A DNA stretch of 64,000 nucleotides from Verrucomicrobiota bacterium. Lineage in GTDB: Bacteria; Verrucomicrobiota; Verrucomicrobiia; Chthoniobacterales; SZAS-18. Made by a program: the position numbers and the translations under genes. Positions 26,192 through 36,024 of the stretch are shown piece by piece; the first letter of the stretch is position 1; the number at the start of each line of letters is the position of its first letter. A model generated the notes under the pieces. The model had not been told where the DNA came from. It searched no databases and saw only the letters and a list, made by a program, of their open reading frames with translations. The stretch is from contig JANXRG010000112.1 in the NCBI GenBank assembly GCA_025353105.1, positions 1 to 64,000 of the forward strand, in the 5' to 3' direction.

Positions 26192-28252
26192 ATGTCCAAG
26201 CTGATACCCGCGACGCGACAAATCCTTTGGTGGTGGTTTGTCTTCCTGACCGCGGTCATTTTTGCCAGCGCGTATCTGACTCATCGATCCTCGGTGGAAA
26301 TGGCACTCGGACAAGCGGAAGGGTGGAAGATCCAGTCAATCCGGGAGAATTTGCTCATCTGGTTGAGCAGCCACCGGAACGCGGAAACCGCCACCCGGGG
26401 CTTTCTCATCACGCACGCAGAGACGTTTCTAGATACATTTCAATCGAGTCTGAGCGAGGCAAAGCGGTCGCTCGAGGATTTGCGCAATCTCTTGAATGAC
26501 GATGCCCCGACCCTTCGCCAAATGGAGGAGTTGGCGGTCGTTGGTCGAGAGAAAGAACAGCACATGGTCCGGTTGATCGCGCTGAGCCGCGACAATAAAT
26601 TGGATAAGGTCACCACAACTCAGCTGGTTTCCACGGGTAAGACAATGATGGATACAATCGGGCAAATCGTGGAGCGAATGGATGGGACCCAGCGTGAACG
26701 CCTCGCGGCGGCCCATCAGGGCGCTCACGCGCTCAAAGAACATGCCTCGGCGGTGGCGCTTGCGACGAGCGCCATCTTACTCGGATTTGTCGGTCTCTTC
26801 TTTATATCCGCAAGCCGTTCGCTCCGGGAGCGTTCGATCTTGCTGGAGGGCGAACGTGAAGCGCGCGCCTCCGCGCAGGCGGCGCTGGTTGCGGAGAAGA
26901 CGGCCCTGGATACGGCCGAGCAGGCGAACCGCACAAAAGACGAGTTTCTGGCGATTGTCTCGCACGAGCTGCGCACGCCCTTGAATGCCATTCTCGGTTG
27001 GGTTGCAGTCCTAAAAGGCGAGCTGGTAGAGCCCTCCGACTTGGAAAGTGGAATTGGCGCGATTGAACGAAATGCGCGCGCCCAACAGACCCTGATCGAT
27101 GAGCTGCTCGACGTCACGCGCATCGCCTCGGGAAAAATCCAGCTCGAGTTGCGAAAGGTAAGCCTCCCCAAAGTAGCACAGACCGCCATCGAATTACTCC
27201 GACCCACCGCGGGGCTAAAAGGTGTGGCCTTGCAGGGGCCGGATGGCGACGAAGATGTGACGGTCGCCGGCGCGGAGGACCGACTGCAGCAAATCATTTC
27301 CAACCTCGTCAGCAATGCGATCAAATTTACTCCGGCTGGCGGCGTCGTCACCGTTTGGGTCGGAAGGGTCGAATCGTGGGCCGAAGCGACCGTGACGGAT
27401 ACCGGCCAAGGCATCGATGCGCAGTTCCTTCCCCGGATTTTCGATCGTTTCATTCAGCTCGACGGAAGCACAACAAGGACTCATGGCGGCCTCGGATTGG
27501 GGCTGAGTATTGTTCGGCATCTCGTCGAACTTCACGGCGGTAGTGTCACGGCGGAGAGCGCGGGCCTGGGCAGCGGCGCGACCTTTCGGGTGAAGCTCCC
27601 CTTGGTCGTGGGGGATCGAACGACGAGCGCTCCGGTGAGCGATGAACTGGCTGGGGGCAAACAGCCTCAGGCGGGGGCGACGATGGTTGGTTCTGCCGAC
27701 GAGCCGCTGCCCCGCCCGGCAATGGGCAACAGCCAAAGTACGGCCGCGCCGAAAGCCCAGCGAACACCCGTGAAGCCGAGCGCCGAAGCGACGACAAAAC
27801 CGGGAGATGCGTCAGGCGAAGATGCCGCCCTGCCGTCTCCTGAAAAGGCGGGGATGGACGAGCCTAACCTGCAAGGCGTGCAACTTCTGGTGGTCGATGA
27901 CCACGCGGACACGTTGGACGCCCTGGTCCGAATCTTACGAGGGAAGGGAGCTCTGGTGCGAACTGCCGAACGGACCAGTGCCGCTCTTGAGCTGCTTCGG
28001 GGGTGGCGGCCTGACGTCATTATCTCCGACTTGGCAATGCCCGAGGAGGACGGCTACAACTTGATCCGGCGGATCCGCGGTCTGCCCGATGAGCGGCAGC
28101 GTTGGGTGCCCGCGTTGGCGTTGACCGCGTTTGCGAGAGATGACGACAAGGATCGTGCCCTCGCGGCGGGATTCGATGATTATTTAGCGAAGCCCGCCGA
28201 CCCCGCCGAACTCATTCGGAAGATTTTTCATCTCATTCGAGCATTGGAGTAA
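26192..28252 (+). CDS. hybrid sensor histidine kinase with CHASE3-like sensor and receiver domain
   Basis: The 686-residue protein has, in order: a first membrane helix (12-30); a periplasmic CHASE3-like domain with SSHRNAETATRGFLITHAET; a second helix near 190-205; HisKA with FLAIVSHELRTPLNAILGWV (about 252); HATPase_c with N-box LVSNAIKFTP, DTGQGID and HGGLGLGLSIVRHLVELHGG; a Pro/Ala linker; and a C-terminal receiver with VVDDHADTLDAL, the phosphorylatable Asp in IISDLAMPEEDGY, and KPADP. It is followed after 26 bases by a sigma-54 activator, its likely partner. Confidence 0.92.
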   Translation: MSKLIPATRQILWWWFVFLTAVIFASAYLTHRSSVEMALGQAEGWKIQSIRENLLIWLSSHRNAETATRGFLITHAETFLDTFQSSLSEAKRSLEDLRNLLNDDAPTLRQMEELAVVGREKEQHMVRLIALSRDNKLDKVTTTQLVSTGKTMMDTIGQIVERMDGTQRERLAAAHQGAHALKEHASAVALATSAILLGFVGLFFISASRSLRERSILLEGEREARASAQAALVAEKTALDTAEQANRTKDEFLAIVSHELRTPLNAILGWVAVLKGELVEPSDLESGIGAIERNARAQQTLIDELLDVTRIASGKIQLELRKVSLPKVAQTAIELLRPTAGLKGVALQGPDGDEDVTVAGAEDRLQQIISNLVSNAIKFTPAGGVVTVWVGRVESWAEATVTDTGQGIDAQFLPRIFDRFIQLDGSTTRTHGGLGLGLSIVRHLVELHGGSVTAESAGLGSGATFRVKLPLVVGDRTTSAPVSDELAGGKQPQAGATMVGSADEPLPRPAMGNSQSTAAPKAQRTPVKPSAEATTKPGDASGEDAALPSPEKAGMDEPNLQGVQLLVVDDHADTLDALVRILRGKGALVRTAERTSAALELLRGWRPDVIISDLAMPEEDGYNLIRRIRGLPDERQRWVPALALTAFARDDDKDRALAAGFDDYLAKPADPAELIRKIFHLIRALE

Positions 28253-28278
28253 TCAATCCTTGGACGTATCGTCGCGTC

Positions 28279-29682
28279 GTGGCCGGCAATCCCAAGAAGA
28301 TTATTATCATCGATGATGAACGTCATATTCAAGCGACGCTGAGCGCCGTCTTGCAGCGGAAGGGTTACGAAGTGAAGGTTGCAGGCACGGGTGCGATCGG
28401 GCGCAAATCAATCGCAGGGTGGGACCCCGATTTGGTACTGCTTGACCTTGGGCTTCCGGACGAGGAGGGCCTAGATGTCCTGCGCGGAATCAAGCGAAGC
28501 CGACCCCGCCTGCCGGTAATTGTCCTGACGGCGCATGACTCCCTGTCGAATGCGATTGAGTCGATAAAACAAGGAGCGTTTCATTTTTTCAGCAAGCCAT
28601 ATGTCCCGGAGGAATTGTTTAGTCTCTGTGCACGCGCGATCGAACAAAATGTGCTGGAGACGGAAACCGCCGAGCTTCGGGTCCGCGCTGACCAGCTGGA
28701 AAAAAAACTCGCCCAGGCGGAACGGCAGCTTACCCCCGTCTCGCGGAGCCGCGCCATGCAGGAGATTTTGGATTTAGTCGAGAGGGTTGCTCCAAGCGAG
28801 GCAAACGTGCTGATTACCGGCGAAAGCGGGGTCGGGAAGGAAATCCTCGCGAACGAAATTCACCGCTTGAGCCGGCGCGCTTCGAGCCCACTGGTCAAAC
28901 TGAACTGCGCGGCCTTTCCTTCAAACATGATCGAGTCGGAACTCTTTGGTTATGTGAAAGGGGCCTTTACCGGAGCGGTGCAAGATTTTGGTGGGCTGAT
29001 TGCAGAGGCGCATGGCGGCTCCCTTTTTCTCGATGAGATTTCAGAAATGCCGATCGAGTTGCAGACCCGGTTTCTGCGCGTGCTCCAAGAGCGGGAGTTC
29101 CGTCGACTCGGCAGCACGAAGAACATCAAGGCGGATTTTCGATTGATCGCGGCGACGAATCGACAGCCGGAGAAAGCTTTGCGCGAAGGAAAATTGCGGG
29201 AGGATCTGTATTTTCGAATGAATACCTTCCAGCTTGAAATTCCGCCCCTGCGGGACCGCCGCGAAGATGTGCGAAAATTGGCTGAAACATTCATCAGCCG
29301 ATTCGCACTCCAAGGCAATCGCCCGGCTCCCATGCTCGCGCCGGACACGCTGAGGTCGCTGTTGGAATACCCGTGGCCCGGCAACGTGAGAGAACTGCAA
29401 AACGCGATGGAGCACGCGGTGGTTCTTTGCGATTCCGACAAGATCGAGATTTCTCATCTTCCCCGCGAAGTGAAAAACCCGGCCGCGGTCATTCCAACGG
29501 CCTCGGCCCCTCAATCACTCGTCGAACGTGAGCGCGCCGCGCTCAGCGAAGCACTGGTGCGCACCGGCGGAAATAAACGCCGCGCGGCTGAAATTCTTGG
29601 CCTCTATCGAGCGACATTCTATGCGAAGCTCAAACGCCACGGCTTGCTTGAGAAATCGCGGGATCGCCCCCTTCGCGATTAG
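28279..29682 (+). CDS. NtrC-family sigma-54-dependent response regulator
   Basis: The 467-residue protein starts at GTG 28279. The receiver carries IIIIDDERHIQ and LVLLDLGLPDEEGLDVL with the phosphorylatable Asp. The AAA+ domain has Walker A GESGVGKE, the sigma-54-contacting loop KGAFTGA (intact), Walker B GGSLFLDEISEMP and ATNRQPEKAL. The C-terminal Fis-type HTH is ALVRTGGNKRRAAEILGLYR. The intact GAFTGA loop says it activates sigma-54 promoters. Its 3' end overlaps the convergent receiver gene by 53 bases. Confidence 0.94.
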   Translation: MAGNPKKIIIIDDERHIQATLSAVLQRKGYEVKVAGTGAIGRKSIAGWDPDLVLLDLGLPDEEGLDVLRGIKRSRPRLPVIVLTAHDSLSNAIESIKQGAFHFFSKPYVPEELFSLCARAIEQNVLETETAELRVRADQLEKKLAQAERQLTPVSRSRAMQEILDLVERVAPSEANVLITGESGVGKEILANEIHRLSRRASSPLVKLNCAAFPSNMIESELFGYVKGAFTGAVQDFGGLIAEAHGGSLFLDEISEMPIELQTRFLRVLQEREFRRLGSTKNIKADFRLIAATNRQPEKALREGKLREDLYFRMNTFQLEIPPLRDRREDVRKLAETFISRFALQGNRPAPMLAPDTLRSLLEYPWPGNVRELQNAMEHAVVLCDSDKIEISHLPREVKNPAAVIPTASAPQSLVERERAALSEALVRTGGNKRRAAEILGLYRATFYAKLKRHGLLEKSRDRPLRD

Positions 29683-30097
29683 TCTGCGAGAGCAATTTCT
29701 CGATGGCTGCGTGCAGGACGGAGAAATCCACCGGCTTGACCAGATGGAGCGCAAATCCGGCCTCGCGACTCCGCCGCTCGTCCTCCGGCGCCCCGAAGCC
29801 GCTTAGGGCAATCGCCGGCAATCTCTGCGCGCCAGTGCCGGGGGCCATGACGTCCAGGCCGGAACCGTCGGGCAGACTCAGATCCGCAATCAGCAGATCA
29901 ATTCCCCCTTGTTCCAGGCATTCGAGTCCCTGCTTGAGGGTCGAAGCGTGAACCACCCCAAACCCGCGGCGAACCAGCAGCCGTTCGAAAACGACTGCCG
30001 AATCCGCATGATCCTCGATCAGGAGAATCGTAGCTCGCTTGCGTTCGCGGTCTGGCGGTTCAGCCGAAGGAGCGGGGGGTGGAAGGGGCATGGACAA
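29630..30097 (-). CDS. single-domain response regulator
   Basis: This receiver-only protein of 155 residues has a Pro-rich start, then TILLIEDHADSAVVFERLLV. The acceptor Asp is in LLIADLSLPDGSGLDVM, with the conserved Thr/Ser position in AIALSGFGAPED and Lys in HLVKPVDF. There is no output domain, so it acts through protein contact. The closest look-alike in the window is the receiver at the end of the kinase at 53007. It is followed on the same strand by nothing close; it lies downstream of the ECF sigma gene (13 bases). Confidence 0.88.
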   Translation of the reverse strand: MSMPLPPPAPSAEPPDRERKRATILLIEDHADSAVVFERLLVRRGFGVVHASTLKQGLECLEQGGIDLLIADLSLPDGSGLDVMAPGTGAQRLPAIALSGFGAPEDERRSREAGFALHLVKPVDFSVLHAAIEKLLSQTNREGGDPAISQASRGV

Positions 30098-30109
30098 TCA
30101 GCAGCAGAC

Positions 30110-30748
30110 TCAGGCGGGAAGCGCTTTACCAAATGTATTCTCCAGTTCCCGACTGACGCCGGACAGGTAACGGCGGACCTTGTGAATGGCGAGTGTGATC
30201 CGCGTCTTAATCGTACCCACGGGCACGCCAAGTCGAGCCGAGATGTCGCGCTGGCTCAGCCCCTTGAAAAACGCGAGCTCAATGGCGACGCGCTGGGCTT
30301 CGGGGAGCCGGTTCAGAGCGTTCGAAATGAGACTTCGATATTCCGCCCAGTCGACTTCGTATTCAACCGTTCCAACAGCACTGCGCGGACGAGTCTCGAC
30401 TTCCGCTTGATAACCGTCGCAGGTCCGACCGTAACAAACGTTCTTGCGGACCAAATCGATCGCGCGACGACGGGCCATCGTCACCAACCAGCCGAGCGGG
30501 CGCCCCTTGTCCGGCCGATACTGCAGACTCCCACCATTCCAGATCGCCACAAAAATGGACTGCAGGAGATCTTGGGTGTCAGCCTCCGAATGAAGGACGT
30601 GGAATACGACGCTGCGGAGTTGGGCGTTATGCCGACGGTACAACTCCTCGAAAGCCAGAGAGTCTTGCCTTTGGATTTCCGACATCAAATCTTCGTCCGA
30701 ATAGTCGATGAGGCTTTGTGGTTTCAGTTCGCTGGTAATTGTTTTCAT
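30110..30748 (-). CDS. ECF-subfamily RNA polymerase sigma factor
   Basis: Region 2 is LAFEELYRRHNAQLRSVVFH with ADTQDLLQSIFVAIWNGG and GRPLGWLVTMARRRAIDLVR. Region 4 is LPEAQRVAIELAFFKGLSQR, then DISARLGVPVGTIKTRITLA. With the ATG at 30748 (MKTITSELKP) the protein is 212 residues; the longer ORF start (30865) is in AT-rich promoter-like DNA. No anti-sigma gene is adjacent. The receiver gene at 29630 lies 12 bases downstream on the same strand, so the two may share a transcript. Confidence 0.9.
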   Translation of the reverse strand: MKTITSELKPQSLIDYSDEDLMSEIQRQDSLAFEELYRRHNAQLRSVVFHVLHSEADTQDLLQSIFVAIWNGGSLQYRPDKGRPLGWLVTMARRRAIDLVRKNVCYGRTCDGYQAEVETRPRSAVGTVEYEVDWAEYRSLISNALNRLPEAQRVAIELAFFKGLSQRDISARLGVPVGTIKTRITLAIHKVRRYLSGVSRELENTFGKALPA

Positions 30749-31049
30749 TTTTGGTTGGGAAGCGCCCATTGTGAGCGCTTGCGCCGTATATAGCCGCCAA
30801 TATGCCAATCTCGATTTACTCTGGAGGCACTCTAAAATAACCATAAAACAGTGTATAGTTTTCATACAATATGTCTTTGTTCAGAACATTTAAGCGATCG
30901 ACCAAGCGCGAGCTTTTGGAAGGAATTTCGCGACGGAAAACTGGCCCACGGAAATCGAAATTTGGAATCAGGTAGACCGGTTCGGTTCGGAGCGGAGGAA
31001 CATTTGCCTGCGGGCTTTACACGGGATTTCGGTCCGACATCTTTGGCGA
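30749..31049. promoter_or_regulatory. AT-rich divergent intergenic region
   Basis: Between the ECF sigma start and the plus-strand hypothetical at 31050 lies an AT-rich stretch (about 30830-30890, with TATAGTTTTCATACAATATG). It is the best place for divergent promoters. I see no clear ECF -35 GGAAC motif. ORFs printed here by the track look like chance. Confidence 0.35.
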
Positions 31050-31349
31050 ATGAATCAGTGGGCCGGGTACGACGTCTTGTGGCTATCCGAAGGGGAGGAT
31101 GGTTCGGGACAGCCGTCACCGATTCGCGTGTGGAAGACGATCCGTTTCGTGGACGTGGGCGAAGCGTACCGCGTTCCATTTAGCAATGGTCCGCTCACTT
31201 CGATTAGCGGGTCTCGCAAGACGACCCTCATCAAGCCCGACGCCGTCCAAGCCCGATCAACAGCTCTGGCTGGTCGTTACGAATTGACTGCGGCGTACAC
31301 GCAGAAGCAGGACGGTGAAGCCGTCTACATCATGCGACGCATATCTTAA
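31050..31349 (+). CDS. hypothetical protein, paralogue of the protein at 48462
   Basis: This 99-residue protein has no known family. It shares a strongly conserved core with the gene at 48462: GEDxSGQxSPIRVWKTIR, then VGEAYRV, and a C-terminal MRRI. The frame is open for some codons upstream of the ATG, so the true start may be earlier. It sits between the ECF sigma factor and treY (convergent). Conservation of two diverged copies in one island argues it is a real gene. Confidence 0.6.
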   Translation: MNQWAGYDVLWLSEGEDGSGQPSPIRVWKTIRFVDVGEAYRVPFSNGPLTSISGSRKTTLIKPDAVQARSTALAGRYELTAAYTQKQDGEAVYIMRRIS

Positions 31350-31363
31350 CCAGCCTCGCGAAA

Positions 31364-34177
31364 TCATCGCAACAACACTGCGACCGGTAATTCTCCGAGC
31401 AAATCCGCGAGACGTGTCGGTTGCGCGGCGTCGAGCGGACTCTCTGTCAGCACGTTTTTCCAGCCGTTTGTTTCTAAAGCGGGTAGCAAGGTGTCCTGCC
31501 ACAACTCACCGATCGGAGGAAATCCAACGCGCGACGAGAAACGCGGCACAACGACTCCAAGCTCTCGCGCCCCCGCCACGCGCCGAAAGGCCACGACACA
31601 ATCGCCGAACGTACCGGAACCGTTCAGCGGCTCATAGGTTCCCTCCGCAAAAACCTGCGGAACCTCCGCGCGAAGTCGCAAGAGACGCTGCACAATAAAG
31701 AGTTTGAATCGCCCGTCAGACCACTCTCGGAGGAATTCGATTGGAGCCGGATTCGCGAGGACCTCCTTGATGAGCGCACGCCTCAACGCAAAATCCACGG
31801 GGCGTCGGTTGTCGGGGTCGACCAGGCTATCGTCCCAGATTTCCGTTCCCTGATAAATGTCGGGGACGCCAGGCACCGTGAGCTTGAGGACGGTTTGCGC
31901 AATCGAGTTGATCATGCCCAATTCGGCAACGCGCCGTGCCAGCGGTTCGATTAACGGGGGCAAGCGATTACGCGGATCTTCCGCGAGGATGGACCGGACG
32001 AATTCGCGCGCGGACGCTTCCCAAAACTCATTTGGCCTGATCCAGCTGCTGTTTACCTTGGCTTCACGAATCGCTTTCACGAGGTATTCCTCGAGGCGTG
32101 CCGTGTATCCTTCGCGCACGTCGCTCCATCGTCGGCCGACCGGCCAGGTTCCCACGATCGCCTGGTAGAGCAAATACTCTTCGTTGAGGTCGGGAGCCTC
32201 TTCCCCCTGCACAATGCGCTTGTGCCGGCGGTTGAGCACGCGCCAGCGGCTGCAGGCACGCGCCCAGTCGCGCGGGATTTCCGACAGAGCCGCGATCCGA
32301 GCGCGAACGTCCTCGCTTCGCTTTGTGTCATGGGTCGAAGTCGCTAGGAGCGAATGCGGAAATTGCGCGCGGCGAGCCGTGTTTTGGTGATGAAAGTGGT
32401 CAACGGTTGCGCCAAAGATGGAAGGCTCTCCTCCCACTTCGTTCAGGGCCACTAACCGATTGTAGCGGTAAAATGCAGTGTCCTCGACCCCCTTGGCCGT
32501 GATTGGACCGGTGTTTTGCTGGAACTTCAACACGAAATGTCGCCGCGCCTCCTCATCGACGGGGTGCGCATTGTCGGCGGGAGGGATGAAGACGTCGCGA
32601 AGAAATGTGAACACCGAATGCTCCAGCGCCGGATTGCGTCGCATCGCTTCGCCCAGCGCGAAGTCAATCCGCCGCACGTCATCCGGGTCCGCGGGCGAAT
32701 CGAGCGACAGGTAGGTGCGATACACGGCAAACGAGGCAATCGTCTCCCGCAAGGCCCGCGTGAGCGCGTTGAGGGTAAAGTCACGATACCACCGGTTTGT
32801 TTCGGACAGCCGATTGAGCAGATGACCCAACGCGCTGACCTCGCTGGACATCGACACCTGCATCGTCAGGATCTTCGCGCGGTAGACCACCTCTCGATAC
32901 TTCGACGGTTCCCGCGTGAAGCGGGTGTAGGTATCGGTAAACGAACGTTCCGCGCCGGCGTCGATTTGCAATGCCGTCACCAAGTCCGCAAACTCATAGC
33001 CGGTCGTGCCGGCGACCGGCCAGTCGTGACGCAGTTGCTCGTCGGGGGCGAGAATTTTCTCCACCAACAGGTACAACGCCTGACCGGTTGGCGTTTCCCC
33101 CCGCAACTCGGCCGCACCCCGTTGCAGGTTCGTCAGGTAACCCTTCGGATCATAAAGTCCGTCGACGTGATCGACCCGCACGCCGGTAACCGCGCCGCGG
33201 GCAATCAAATCGAACAGCCGCGCATGCGAGCTGGCAAACACCTCCGGGTCTTCCATCCGGATCGCCGCCAGTTCATTGATATCGAAAAATCGGCGGTAGT
33301 TGATTTCCTCGGCGGCGACACGCCAGTAGGCAAGCCGGTAGCGCTGCGCGCTGATCAAACGATCGAGCGTGTCGAAGCCTTCCGCTCCAGTTCCACCCGA
33401 GAGCTCGTCGAGCTCGAGCTGCAGCGCGTGCCGAACCTCTGGCGACTCCTCGCAAAGCACTCGGAGCCGACGCTTGACGATCTCCTTCTCCCGGGCGCGT
33501 TCCACCTTTTTACCGGGTGCGATCTCCTCGGACGCGGGAAGGTGTTCGAGGGCCGTGTGAATGCTCTCCAGCTCGGGGGGTGGCGCGGTGCCCAGGGTGG
33601 ACAACCGTTTAATGGCACCCGCCAAAACGCCGCGCGTGGTGCGGGGTGCGAGCGGCAGCCGGCGATTGCGATACGCGAGCCTGAACGAGCCGTCTTCAAG
33701 CATCACGCGCAGGAGCCCCGCCTCGAGCACGCGGCCATATTGTTCCTCGAGGATTGGGAGGAGCACCTTGTTCTTCAACTCGACCTTGCTCGGGTTCCAG
33801 TCGATGTCGAAATATCCCGCGTAGATTGACGCGGGTCCATTCTCAAGAACATCCATCCACCACCGATTTCCATCGTCGGCAACGCCCATGTGATTCGGAA
33901 CGAAGTCGACAATATGCGACATCGCATTGGCCTCTAGTGCCTGAAGAAAATCCTCGAAATCTGCCGCCGAACCGAGTTCTGGATTCAACTCGTTGTAATC
34001 GATGACGTCGTACCCGTGCATGCTTCCGCGCGGCGCCTTGAAATAAGGCGACGCATACACATGGCTAATCCCAAGGTCGCGCAGATATGGAACCACGCGG
34101 ACCGCGTCCCGGAACGTAAAATTCGCGTGGAATTGCAGTCGATACGTCGCGCGTGGAATGGAATATCCTGAATTCAT
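31364..34177 (-). CDS. treY: maltooligosyltrehalose synthase
   Basis: This GH13 enzyme isomerises the reducing-end alpha-1,4 bond of maltodextrin to an alpha-1,1 bond. It is 937 residues long. The N-terminus is typical: PRATYRLQFHANFTFRDAVR, then YLRDLGISHVYASPYFKAPR, GSMHGYDVIDYNELNPELG and HIVDFVPNHMGV. Further on are GVRVDHVDGLYDPKGYL with the nucleophile Asp, and GTTGYEFADLVTALQID. The C-terminal part includes VPGVPDIYQGTEIWDDSLVD. Its ATG overlaps the treZ stop by 4 bases. Confidence 0.95.
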   Translation of the reverse strand: MNSGYSIPRATYRLQFHANFTFRDAVRVVPYLRDLGISHVYASPYFKAPRGSMHGYDVIDYNELNPELGSAADFEDFLQALEANAMSHIVDFVPNHMGVADDGNRWWMDVLENGPASIYAGYFDIDWNPSKVELKNKVLLPILEEQYGRVLEAGLLRVMLEDGSFRLAYRNRRLPLAPRTTRGVLAGAIKRLSTLGTAPPPELESIHTALEHLPASEEIAPGKKVERAREKEIVKRRLRVLCEESPEVRHALQLELDELSGGTGAEGFDTLDRLISAQRYRLAYWRVAAEEINYRRFFDINELAAIRMEDPEVFASSHARLFDLIARGAVTGVRVDHVDGLYDPKGYLTNLQRGAAELRGETPTGQALYLLVEKILAPDEQLRHDWPVAGTTGYEFADLVTALQIDAGAERSFTDTYTRFTREPSKYREVVYRAKILTMQVSMSSEVSALGHLLNRLSETNRWYRDFTLNALTRALRETIASFAVYRTYLSLDSPADPDDVRRIDFALGEAMRRNPALEHSVFTFLRDVFIPPADNAHPVDEEARRHFVLKFQQNTGPITAKGVEDTAFYRYNRLVALNEVGGEPSIFGATVDHFHHQNTARRAQFPHSLLATSTHDTKRSEDVRARIAALSEIPRDWARACSRWRVLNRRHKRIVQGEEAPDLNEEYLLYQAIVGTWPVGRRWSDVREGYTARLEEYLVKAIREAKVNSSWIRPNEFWEASAREFVRSILAEDPRNRLPPLIEPLARRVAELGMINSIAQTVLKLTVPGVPDIYQGTEIWDDSLVDPDNRRPVDFALRRALIKEVLANPAPIEFLREWSDGRFKLFIVQRLLRLRAEVPQVFAEGTYEPLNGSGTFGDCVVAFRRVAGARELGVVVPRFSSRVGFPPIGELWQDTLLPALETNGWKNVLTESPLDAAQPTRLADLLGELPVAVLLR

Positions 34178-36024
34178 GAGCGGGCGCCACGCAGCAGCAT
34201 GAGTTCGGGACCAACAAACGCCACGCTCTGCCGGGTCGGGTCCCGACGCGCGGGTCCGTCGCCGCCAAATCGCGCCTCATTTGATGAAAGCGCGATCTCC
34301 CATTTGCCCTGCGTGGCGGTGAGCTCCGTTTCATCCAGGGCGAGCCGGCTCCCGCCGTGGGGGTCGAAGAGCAGCAGCCACTGTCCCGACGAATCGTCCC
34401 CACGGATCGCGAGCACCCCCACCGCGGGTTCACCAACGGAAAAATCGGGAAAATTCTCGGCCCGGCTGAATGCCACGACCGCCCGCAACGCGAGCGCCCG
34501 CTGATACAGTTCGAACATTTGGCGGTGCGCAAGGCCCTCACATTCGTCCCATCGCAATTTCGACGCAAGGAATGCCGCGGGATCCTGCGGATCAAGATGC
34601 GGTCGTCCGGCCATCGCCCGCGCGTAAATATCGAAGCGCATGAGGTCGCGCTTCCGCCCTACGCTCACCAGTCGCCCGACCGCTTCGGGATGGTCGGTGA
34701 AATAGAGAAACGGCGAAGATGCTGCCCATTCCTGGCCCATAAACAGCATTGGAACACCGGGCAGCAGGCAAAGCAACGCGCTCGCAGCCCGGTACGCGGC
34801 CGCGGACGTCATGGTGTGGAGACGGTCGCCGTGTGGCCGATTCCCCACCTGGTCATGGTTCGAGATGCAGCAAATAAATTGATGTGGGGAGAGCTGCGCG
34901 CGTTGCGGGGCCGGCGGCCGGCGCGTCCAGCCGTGCTGCAGAATCTCCACCAGCTCAACAATCTTTCCGCTGAAACGCCCGCGGTAAATTGACGCGTCGG
35001 ATATGGATGCCTCGATCGAATGATGGAAATCATCCGCCCAAGCGCCGTCCAGGTGGAAACCGTCTCGCGAAAGCAGAGTTTCCTCATTGCGCTCATCCTC
35101 CGCAATCGCAAATGCGCCGAACGCATGCGCCGTGTCACGCAACTCGCGCAAGATGTGCTGGCCGGAGCGGTCGTGGATCGCATGGGTTGCGTCCAGGCGG
35201 AAGCCGTCGACGTGGAACTCCGCAATCCAATATTGGACGTTTTGACAGAAAAGAGCGCGGACCGGCCCTGAACCGGGTCCGTCAAAATGCAAGGCGTCAC
35301 CCCACGGGGTTTGTCGTGTTGAATCAAAGTAATGGCGCGAATAGTCGCGCAGGCGGTTGCCGTGCGGACCCAAGTGATTGTAGACCACGTCGAGAATGAC
35401 GGCGATCTCCATGGCATGCGCGGCATCCACCAACGCGCGGAGGTCGTCCGGCGTCCCGTAAACTCGCGCCGGCGCAAAGAGCATGACGCCGTCGTAACCC
35501 CAGTTTCGGCTGCCCGGGAAATCTCCAATGGGCAGCAGCTCGATGGCCCGGACGCCGAGTTTCTTCAGTTCGGGCAGATGTTCGATCACGCCGCGGAAAG
35601 TTCCTTCCGGCGTAAACGTGCCGACATGTAACTCATAGATCACGAGGTCGCGGAACGCGGGCGCGTTCCACAGGGCATCCGTCCAGGTGAACGCCGTTGG
35701 ATCAATCACCATGGAGGGACCGTCCACGCCGTTCGGTTGCCAGCGCGAGGCGGGATCCGGGAGGCGTTTCGCCCCCTCGAGGCAATACAAGTAACGGTCG
35801 CCGGCTTGGCCGGCGCGATCGAGGGCGGCGTGAAATCCCCCGGCTCGCGGCTCAAGTTCCACCCGACGTTCGGCCCCGCCCCCCACCGGTTGCACGTGTA
35901 CCGAGACGCACCGGACCTCGGGCGCCCAGGTGCAATATCGCACCCCCGCCGTCGTGAGGTCGGCCCCTTGGCGGGGAAGCGAGGAGGTGGGACTGGACTG
36001 GGTGGTGGGACCGGGCGCGACCAT
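34174..36024 (-). CDS. treZ: maltooligosyltrehalose trehalohydrolase
   Basis: This enzyme releases trehalose from the maltooligosyltrehalose made by TreY. An N-terminal CBM48/E-set domain (GVRYCTWAPEVRCVSVHV) is followed by the GH13 barrel: DLVIYELHVGTFTPEGTF, NWGYDGVMLFAP, ILDVVYNHLGPHGN, the nucleophile in FHVDGFRLDATHAI, the acid Glu in FAIAEDERNEETLL, and ISNHDQVGNRPHGDRL. The ATG at 36024 (MVAPGPTTQ) is used; the track starts at 36084. It is first of a treZ-treY operon divergent from treS. Confidence 0.95.
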   Translation of the reverse strand: MVAPGPTTQSSPTSSLPRQGADLTTAGVRYCTWAPEVRCVSVHVQPVGGGAERRVELEPRAGGFHAALDRAGQAGDRYLYCLEGAKRLPDPASRWQPNGVDGPSMVIDPTAFTWTDALWNAPAFRDLVIYELHVGTFTPEGTFRGVIEHLPELKKLGVRAIELLPIGDFPGSRNWGYDGVMLFAPARVYGTPDDLRALVDAAHAMEIAVILDVVYNHLGPHGNRLRDYSRHYFDSTRQTPWGDALHFDGPGSGPVRALFCQNVQYWIAEFHVDGFRLDATHAIHDRSGQHILRELRDTAHAFGAFAIAEDERNEETLLSRDGFHLDGAWADDFHHSIEASISDASIYRGRFSGKIVELVEILQHGWTRRPPAPQRAQLSPHQFICCISNHDQVGNRPHGDRLHTMTSAAAYRAASALLCLLPGVPMLFMGQEWAASSPFLYFTDHPEAVGRLVSVGRKRDLMRFDIYARAMAGRPHLDPQDPAAFLASKLRWDECEGLAHRQMFELYQRALALRAVVAFSRAENFPDFSVGEPAVGVLAIRGDDSSGQWLLLFDPHGGSRLALDETELTATQGKWEIALSSNEARFGGDGPARRDPTRQSVAFVGPELMLLRGARS

